From Gyrodactylus bullatarudis (taxonomy: Eukaryota; Platyhelminthes; Monogenea; Gyrodactylidea; Gyrodactylidae), in contig SSNU01000278.1 in assembly GCA_012064415.1 (NCBI GenBank), positions 50,823 to 114,822 of the forward strand: a stretch of DNA of 64,000 bases. The letters run 5' to 3'. Below are positions 25,346 through 64,000 of this stretch, in pieces. The notes beneath the pieces were generated by a model that saw only the letters and a program-made list of their open reading frames with translations, was not told the origin of the DNA and did not search any database. The position numbers and the translations under genes were made by a program. Position 1 is the stretch's first letter, and every line of letters begins with the position of its first letter.

Positions 25346-27926
25346 GCTAGAATTACCAAGTTGGTAGGAAGGAATTTTGGGCCATAATAAACCTATAGTT
25401 GATCCTAAATATCAGCTTTACTGTTTCAGATCTTCGTAATCGATCAAAAAGTCTAAATTAGGTGCATTTTCTTGATTTGAGTCGTCGTTCTAGGGTTAAT
25501 CAAAAATTGATGTTCAAATCGTGAAAAGCACATTTTTGAAAATCAAAATGAAAATTTTTGATATACAAAAATTCCATTTTCCCTAAAATCATCAAAATTT
25601 TCCTAATTTCCTAGGAATTTCTTTCGACATGTGACAAAAGACTCAATTTTATTACTATAAGCCCTAATTTTATTCAAAATTTTGCAAAAAATTTCAAAAA
25701 TCTTAATTTTGTCCTTTCTCGTAGTAGAATTCATTGAAAAATCGTGGCGCTTGTTTAAAAATTGTCCTTTTCAAACGAGATTTTGTATACAAGAACAAAC
25801 TCGAAATCGTATGGTTTTTTAGAAAAAATGTATAGTTTTCGTTTATCTTCAAAATGAGATTAAGGCTGAAAAAAGTTGAAAAATTTGGCCTACTCTGATA
25901 AGTAGTAAACTCTAATCTTACTTTTTCAGGTGATTCCTACATATTGTATTGTAACATGAAATTTTTATTTGACCCAGAGTGGCGTATAAGAAAAATTTCA
26001 AACTTTTTTTTACCTGACCCCTAAGCAGTCTAACATCTCTGGATTTATAAAATCAACTAAACTTATTTTTTCTTTTCTTCCAGCACATATATATAATCAG
26101 ATATTGTTATTTACAAGTCAAAGAGATATATTTAACAACTGCTTCCTGGAAGATGTATCGAAAATTGGTTTTTTAAATTTGTTTTTTTCATTTTTCATTA
26201 AAAAAATCCACACCAAGAAATACATATGAACAATAAAAAACCTCTGGCTCTGGCCGTTTCCATATATAAAAGTCAACTTTACTCTGATGTTGTATCATTT
26301 TCATCTTTTGCTATTTGTATATATATTTTTATTGAACCTGAAACCTTGTATGCCGAAGATGGCCAATGCTGTCCTTCCTCATTATTATTTCTGAGCCTTT
26401 AAATTTCCTTTTGCTATATCTTGGTTTTATTCTTGATAAACTTTCCTCTGACGAGTCTTATAATGTTATTTATTAGTATTGTCATATTAACACTGTCATG
26501 TAATATGAAAAAACTGATGAAATTTACATTGGCAACCAAGTATTTATATAAAAATAACAAAAGAACACTTGTTGTATTGAATGGTTTGTGTAACTGTCAG
26601 CAAATCTTTTTTTTGAAAGTTACTATTACTACTTACTGTATCATTGTTATTCAATTATGCCTTGAAATTTCAAAATAAAAAATATCATAGAATGCCTTGT
26701 TCTATCTAAGCAATCAATTGAATGCAGTTAGCCTAATTCCTGCTGATTTTGGAGATTTGAGGCAATTAACTCTCACGTACTCTCAACCTGAATCATTATA
26801 AGTTAAAGAAATTCCATTTGGAATCTAATTTTCAGTTTAGGAACGCAGGTTTTTTATTGTAGTTAATCCTCTGATTACTTACAAGTAGCTTTATGAATTC
26901 ATTAATAAGAGTTAAACGATATTTTAATAAGGGAAAATATAACCTTTATTCAAAATAATCAACAATAAATATCTTTAATAGCTCTGAAAGTTGCTGATAG
27001 AATCCTCTTTTTATTCTTTCTTCTGAAAAGGTATTGGTTCAGATAAGAGTCAATCAATGCTTTCCTCTAGATAAGGAAAACTAACCATCTCTAATCGAAA
27101 TTTTAGCCCGAAAAGGTGAGCAATGCTATATCTTCTTATCAACTGACTTAGCTGATTTGATGATCGTCATCATTCTTCCACATATATGTCTTTTTGAGAC
27201 TGGGTTTAATCCTAAACGCTTGCACAGTTCAACAATAACAACTGGATCTTGCCGAATGATCAATCCAGTTGATAAATATTTATCACAATTTTCAAGATTT
27301 ATATCTTTTATACATCAATAAAATTTATTGAACAAATGAAATTTCTAAAAATATGCTGATAGAAAACAAATATCTGAAATAAGAGCTTATTTTTTTCCGA
27401 GCGGGTTTAAATTTTAACGTAAATGTTCAAAAACGTTCGAAAATCCACTTAAATACATAAATATATTTTCTCAAGGGAAATAAAATTTCTCACACTTACT
27501 TTTCAAAAAACCACATTATTTATATTTGAAGGATTGATATCTTTTTTAAAGCTGTGAGTTTGTTTCAAATGTAAATATTAGTGGTGATATTTTGATGATT
27601 TTTTCTACCCTTTGAAGTTCTTATTCAAAATTTTCGCCAGCTCTGAGTAGACGAGACATTGATCTATACACCGATCGACGCGGAATTAATTGCTCTACAA
27701 AATGAGGTTTAATAAGGTTTAATTGCTTTTATAAATTTTTTATGAGTGAAAAATTTTCCCCAAAATTCTCATTTTTTAATTTTTGCCCATATATCACAAA
27801 CTTAAACCCAATTTTCTAATTCTAAGACCAGATTTGTAATCAGCGTGAAATTTTGTATTAAAAACACATGGATCTTACCCAATTACTGTTTTGAAATTTT
27901 TTTTGACACACAGTGTAATTATACTA

Positions 27927-28020
27927 CAGTCAGAACCGAAACTCGATGGCCACCCCTGTCCGAAGAAATTATAGCGTGATAAATCGCGAAAAGTATACAA
28001 ATATACCAAAATCGGGTGGC
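27927..28020. repeat. Tc1/mariner-like left end
   Basis: CAGTCAGAACCGAAACTCGA directly follows TA. A matching inverted end (TCGAGTTTCGGTTCCGACTG then TA) closes at 41172. CAGT termini beside TA suggest Tc1/mariner. The homology continues inward (GTCCGAAG and the TACAAATATACCAAAAT segment). The two ends are 13 kb apart and probably belong to separate truncated copies. Confidence 0.5.
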
Positions 28021-28263
28021 TTCTTCCAAGCGTCAACATTTATTTCGTTAAAACCAATGCTATAAATATAATATTAATCAATTAAACTTCAGATTTTTTT
28101 TTAAATTTTCTCTTTTTTCATGACCTTTGATGGTTTCTATTACTATAGTTATTTTAAAGTTTGCACGAATGACTGATCGATGCATTTTCAGAAATAATTT
28201 CTTCCAATACCTAAATAACTTAATCTAACTGTATATAAACGAAGCTAGAATTTTCGATTAACG

Positions 28264-29599
28264 ATGAATATGAATTTATTTATAACATTGAGGTAAGTCA
28301 AAGAATCTATATTATTTTTTCGACCAGTATTTTCTGATGTCACGCTGATTCCAAATATGAAAGACTAATATTTAGGTTACCCATTGAATAAAAAAGTTAT
28401 CCAAGTTTAAGCTATTTAACCGTTTCGTTAGCAACCAAGTGTTCGCAAACTCAAATAACTACTCAAGGAGTAAAAGTTGAGAGAACGTTTATCTACTCAT
28501 GTTCGAAATTTGGATCTGATCTGACTATATTTAAGATGAGGACCACCCCTTGTAACAATAGAAAATTCAAACTTTTTATAATTACTAAGGGGTAATTTTT
28601 ATCTTCTACGTTTGAGTTCATTCGTTTCTCTCAACTTTGATCCTTGAGTAGTTTTTTGAGTTTGAGTACACTTGTAGTTGCTAATGAATCACTTAAACTT
28701 GAATATTTTTTTTATTTGATGGAAATATTATTTGGAATTAACGTAAAACTTGACATCCTAAAATTTTGGTCAGATAAAAATAATCCTTTTAAACTTTCCC
28801 TAGTGTAATTCTCTCATGTACTGCGTTCAAATTTGATGACTCATCGAAGAGGAATTGTCTTTCTGAGCCGATAGACATTATTCCTGAAAAAACTTTCTAC
28901 AATCCGGATTCAATGATTTTCCGATTTGCATCTGATGATTGCGAAGAAATCAAATTTACTAATGATCAAGATTGTAAGTTACTGCATTTGTAATTCAAAT
29001 TTTAAGTACGACTCTATTGTAACCAATATTATACAAATATCGAATTTATATTCTCCCAAAATGAAACCAATGGGTCAAACTTTGCCATTAACGGAACCAA
29101 ATACTCTGGTGAAATGGTTCTGAAAACTAATGACGAATCGATGCATTTTTTCCTCCAAGAGGTCTCTGATAATGAAGATACAATTTTCACTGAAATCTTT
29201 GGTTACATGAATACTTTCGGTTCGAATATTGGTTTGACATATTTTAAGATGCTCCTGACAAAGTACATCAACTTATCAAAGTATTATTATTATTATACTT
29301 TCAATAATAATTCATTAATATTCTGTGTTGAAACAATGGTAAATGTTTTTGCTGAGCCGATCAGAATTGGATCTTCTGAAATAAAATTTTTTAAATCTTT
29401 CCTTTCAATTGAAAATAAGGAGCCGTTGATGTCATTGAAGAATCATACTGACGATGTAAAAATTTGGAATAATTTCAGACACAACAGATTGTATAACAGA
29501 TATCAGTTTGGTTATGCACGACCTTACATATACAAAAATGTTCTATTTCCATTCAGAAAAAAACAAGGAGATTTGTTTCTGAAGTTTTCAATCAACTGA
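28264..29599 (+). CDS. Secreted alpha-carbonic-anhydrase-like protein, zinc ligands lost
   Basis: Three exons (28264-28292, 28804-28973, 29007-29599) give 263 residues. An N-terminal hydrophobic signal (MNMNLFITLSVILSCTAF) leads into SEPIDI, where alpha-CAs have QSPIDI. Later come AINGTKYSGEMVL (CA: ..DGxxYxxELHL) and the C-terminal hallmarks YYYYTFNNNS, CVETMVNVFAEPI, SSEIKFFKSF and NRLYNR. The zinc histidines are absent: the FHFHW motif reads FIFSQ and ELHLVH reads EMVLKT. It is therefore expected to be inactive, like carbonic-anhydrase-related proteins, and to act as a secreted binding or structural protein (inference). Intron 2 is only 33 nt and holds in-frame stops, so a decaying gene is the alternative. 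AATAAA follows at 29612. Intron 1 carries a hairpin (28391-28713). Confidence 0.65.
28391..28713. repeat. Hairpin element in intron 1 of the CA-like gene
   Basis: AGTTATCCAAGTTTAAGC and TTAGCAACCAAGTGTTCGCA on the left pair imperfectly with the right side (TTGTAGTTGCTAATGA and CTTAAACTTGAATA). CAAACTCAAATAACTACTCA mirrors TGAGTAGTTTTTTGAGTTTG. Arms are about 115 bp. It is noncoding. Confidence 0.6.
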
Positions 29600-29807
29600 A
29601 TTTTTATTTAGAATAAATTTTTTACAAGAGAAACTTGAATATTAATTAGAAGCCAAATATTTGCTCGAATTGAATGATAATCTTGGTAACAGTTTGGAGT
29701 CGATTACGGGAAAAAACTATTGATCTAATTAATTAGCTGATAATTATGATAATAATTATAATTATTATCATTGAAGAGTATTCACAGGTCCTCAAATTCA
29801 AACCTTA

Positions 29808-30026
29808 ATGAATGACAATGTGATTCTTCTCTATTTACAGAGTCTTGAATTAAGAGCATGGAATGCTTATAGATCATTAGAAATCAATGTTTTAGAAATT
29901 GTAGAGCCAAAAATAAACGAGTTTCTTGCTTCATATACAGATTTGGGATGCTTGATGAGTGTTGAGCTGCATTTCATCAAGCACAATTTGAGCTTAGACA
30001 AGATTCAAGAGCTCCGAAAGTTTTAA
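29808..30026 (+). CDS. Unassigned 72-codon ORF, possible exon
   Basis: Encodes MNDNVILLYLQ, then after an acceptor-like TTTACAG (29834-29840) SLELRAWNAYRSLEINVLEI, ending DKIQELRKF. No domain is recognised. It starts about 190 bp past the poly(A) signal of the CA-like gene. It could be an exon of an unseen gene, a remnant, or chance. There is no supporting neighbour exon. Confidence 0.2.
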   Translation: MNDNVILLYLQSLELRAWNAYRSLEINVLEIVEPKINEFLASYTDLGCLMSVELHFIKHNLSLDKIQELRKF

Positions 30027-30935
30027 AGTGAGTACTCAAATAAATTAGCTTCAATTTGATGTATCTCTCACCTTAATTCGAGGGGTAGAAGTTTTATTAA
30101 TTTCCAATAGTGTATAAAATGGGAAAATGACTTTAACTGAGTGTGGGATTAAAAGGGGTAAAAATCTACAAGAACGAAATGATTTTGTAAATTCTAACCA
30201 ACTTTTTCAGGAAGAGCATAAAACTTTGGTCTAGAAACTCGAAGAAAATATATAAAAAGCTCTTTTTCTTGAAAGATATAAGCGTTTGAAGTTAAAATTT
30301 ATAGAAAAAATTGACTCCAAAATCACAAAATTTTCGACAAAAAAGTAGCACAAAAACCAAACACAATTTAGAAAATATAATTACGGATCTGAAATCAGCA
30401 CAAAATTTCTATCCAGAAAATGTTTGGATCAAGATCATATTGCAAAATTTTTCTACAAGTGTCCTAGTGTGTTATTATTAATTGAGACTCTGTAAAATTT
30501 GAAATGACTACAGAATTCCTTTCAGTCAAAATGTTGTCGATTGAGATTTTTATTGAGATAAAATATGGAATTTTTAAAATCAATCTGACAAATTTTTGCT
30601 GGACCAATTAGAAGTAACCTAAAAAATTGGAATAATGGATGAATCCGTTTTTAAAAAGGAGAGTTGACTTTTTATAAAAGTTTCTCAATATTTTTCTAGA
30701 ATATTTTCAAATCCCATGATGAAAAGAGGCCATAGGCAGTTGGAAGAAAAAAGTTCATGCTGATTTTATGAGTGTAAAAGTTTAAATTGAAAAAATCGTC
30801 ACTTAGTTTCTTATTGTTAACAAAATAAATTAAAATAACAAAGAGGTTATATTCAATTTTAAAATTCTTATGTACAATGTACATTCATCAGCAAGATTAC
30901 TTTCTTTGCCCTAGATATTTTCATTGTCAACATAT

Positions 30936-62257
<31,322 letters not shown>

Positions 62258-64000
62258 TTTTTTGACTTCCCTTTTCAAATTAATAGCCAAACGTTAATAA
62301 TCCAAGTTGTTGTTTAAAGTTCATTTTGGTGTTTAAGTGTTTTTTTTGGCAAATCGAGAGGGAAAAAAATCTTTTTATGTCAGTTCTTCTTTCTTCTTTT
62401 ATCGTTTTGATGAGATGAAAGAAAGAGGATTAGTAATAATAACAATAATAACAAAAATAATCACTGAAATAACTCATCATCCTTCTTATGAGGAATAAAA
62501 ATGTTCTCATACGCTAAGTACTTTTTTTTGAAATGAATCGAGATGCATACTCAAATCTGATTGGTCGAATACATATCATCTATGCAAGTGACCTTACTCT
62601 ATACTTTTTGTAGTAAAAATATTATGAATGAATATTTTGTACTCACAAAAACAAACAAATTTGATGAATCTATCTTATACACAAAAATTTGATCGAGTTA
62701 ATTTAAGAGCAGAACAGAGAATAGAATAGATATTATAGATTTATTATATCTATGTACAGATATCTTTAGAATAGATCTATAGATAAATGGCATAACTCAA
62801 AAGGAATTTGAGTAATTAGTATTATGAGTGAATATGTATCGAATAAAGAATATTTTACCAATATCATAGCATTTCATCTGCATTGTGAATACTCTTTCTG
62901 TCTAATAGTAATTATAAGTGGTATTTGCAAAAATTGTTATCAAGTTTAGTAGGAGCGCTATACGTTCGACCGTTTTCGTTATATAAATCTGCATTTCCTC
63001 TGCATTTTATTTCATATTACCTTTTTATACCCCACTCTTGACTTTTATAACGCCTTGATCATAACATCTGATCTTGATCCAATTTGGATCGTTAAGACTT
63101 TCCCTAATAGCTCTTCCTTGGCTATGCACTTAGGAACCCATCTTTCTGTTACCATCATCTACTCTTAACTTAAAGATTCCTGAATAATATTTTTGAATTT
63201 CGTGACTGTGATGATCTACCAAGTTTAAAAATAATAATTTCTTATATTAGAGGAAAACCTAATTATTCCACGACCCTTCTTGAATCTGAACTTCATTTAA
63301 AAAACTAAGCCCTCTGTTTTAGAATCTTACATTTTTTGAAAATGTTTATCCATGATATTCTGTAATCACTGTTAATTGCTGAATTTATGCTCTAATGAGT
63401 TTGGATTTTCTGCAGTAGCTCATCATGTTGTGTGAATGCGATTTTAATAATATCATAAGAATGGAAGAATTAAACATGAACATTCATAATATTTGCTCAA
63501 GAACTATATTACTATACAGATTAATTTTTTATTTTTATTTTATTTATCATAAATGTCGCTATTTAAAATTTTAAAAAATGACAAAAATGATCTAAATAAA
63601 TACGCGGGTTAATTACAAAAAGTCTAAGGGTAAAAGTCGTTTGTTACAATTGGTCTAAGTCCTTTTTACAAAAAGTCTAAGATCTATTCGGTCTATTATC
63701 AAATGGCCTAAGTCTGTTGACAGGAAGTATAAGTGGTATATGCGGTAGACTTGGATGAAATTTCGTAGAACTGATGAAACCGCCTGTAATTTTGTTTAAA
63801 TAATCTTTGAGCTATTTCTAAATCATTCCACCATGTCTGGCTGAGTCAACTCTTTAAATGATTCTTTTCAAGAAAATTAATATGATTACCTACTTACTAC
63901 TTGAAGAATAAAATTCAAACTAGAGAAAGAGTACTTTTAGAACAAAGAGTTTAAATTTTTTAGATTTTATTTTTTCAGGCCCTACAGATTATGAAAGAAA
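62258..64000. other. Upstream of the AMPA receptor start
   Basis: The presumed 5' UTR and promoter side of the receptor (minus strand). No TATA box or upstream exon can be assigned. 63600-63725 has repeats of AAAAAGTCTAAG, 63746-63860 is a left end of the hAT-like MITE at 53520, and 63874-64000 is the inverted dispersed repeat of 55379. Confidence 0.5.
63746..63860. repeat. Left end of hAT-like MITE (second copy)
   Basis: TAGACTTGGATGAAATTTCG followed by ACTGATGAAACCGCCTGTAA and TCATTCCACCATGTCTGGCT matches the arms of the element at 53520-54054. Homology stops near 63860; the other end is outside the window or lost. Confidence 0.7.

Larger units (their letters stand above)
22547..28263. other. 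Intergenic, repeat-derived, no gene recognised
   Basis: A 5.7-kb gap between the Ginger-like element and the carbonic-anhydrase-like gene. Short open frames occur (for example 22727-22981 and 26421-26678) but show no recognisable domain. Repeats seen: family-C foldback pieces at about 23458-23880 and 24283, family-A copy 2 at 25080-25345, a segment at 27640-27900 resembling 34970-35190, and a Tc1/mariner-like end at 27927. Confidence 0.55.

Noticed and set aside
26421..26678. 85-codon frame rich in hydrophobic residues
   Set aside because: No domain, splice context or homologous copy; AT-rich sequence produces such frames by chance.

Overview
This is an AT-rich, intron-rich animal nuclear window dominated by transposon debris. 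It carries one nearly complete formin gene on the plus strand, one complete AMPA-type glutamate receptor gene on the minus strand, and a divergent carbonic-anhydrase-like gene between their facing 3' ends. The gene content, the KRBA2-like and piggyBac transposon remnants and the base composition suggest an arthropod, perhaps a crustacean such as a parasitic copepod. The organism is an inference that I cannot prove from sequence alone.

Region 1 (1-19569, +): FHOD-class formin. Seventeen exons join in phase to give 1143 codons plus a stop. They cover the end of the FH3 region, a proline-rich FH1, a full FH2 and a basic C-terminal DAD-like tail. The 5' exons (start codon, GTPase-binding domain) lie upstream of the window. 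Introns hold foldback elements and a 1265-bp hAT-like element with a second palindromic element nested in it.

Region 2 (19570-28263): intergenic. It holds a 703-bp foldback element and a 1936-bp Ginger-like element whose transposase has lost its catalytic core. About 5.7 kb of low-information sequence and decayed repeats follow.

Region 3 (28264-30026, +): a secreted alpha-carbonic-anhydrase-like protein that lacks all three zinc-binding histidines, then a small unassigned ORF.

Region 4 (62257-30936, -): a 15-exon, 31.3-kb AMPA receptor gene that I could join completely (1006 residues). Every phase closes. It has a signal peptide, amino-terminal domain, S1/S2 ligand-binding core with the conserved glutamate contacts, an unedited Q at the Q/R site, SYTANLAAL in M3, and an M1-pore linker about 65 residues longer than usual. 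Its first intron is 11.6 kb and contains a piggyBac deletion derivative with intact TTAA sites, a hAT-like MITE and a possible small secreted-peptide gene on the opposite strand. Other introns carry a perfect 148-bp inverted repeat, a piggyBac 3' fragment beside a splice site, and a MITE nested between Ginger-like ends at TATA.

The three main genes show no obvious functional linkage: actin assembly, a secreted protein of unknown role, and fast synaptic transmission. The novelty is in the inactive carbonic anhydrase, the receptor's linker, and the architecture of the mobile elements: core-deleted transposons, end-to-end TATA nesting and long foldbacks.
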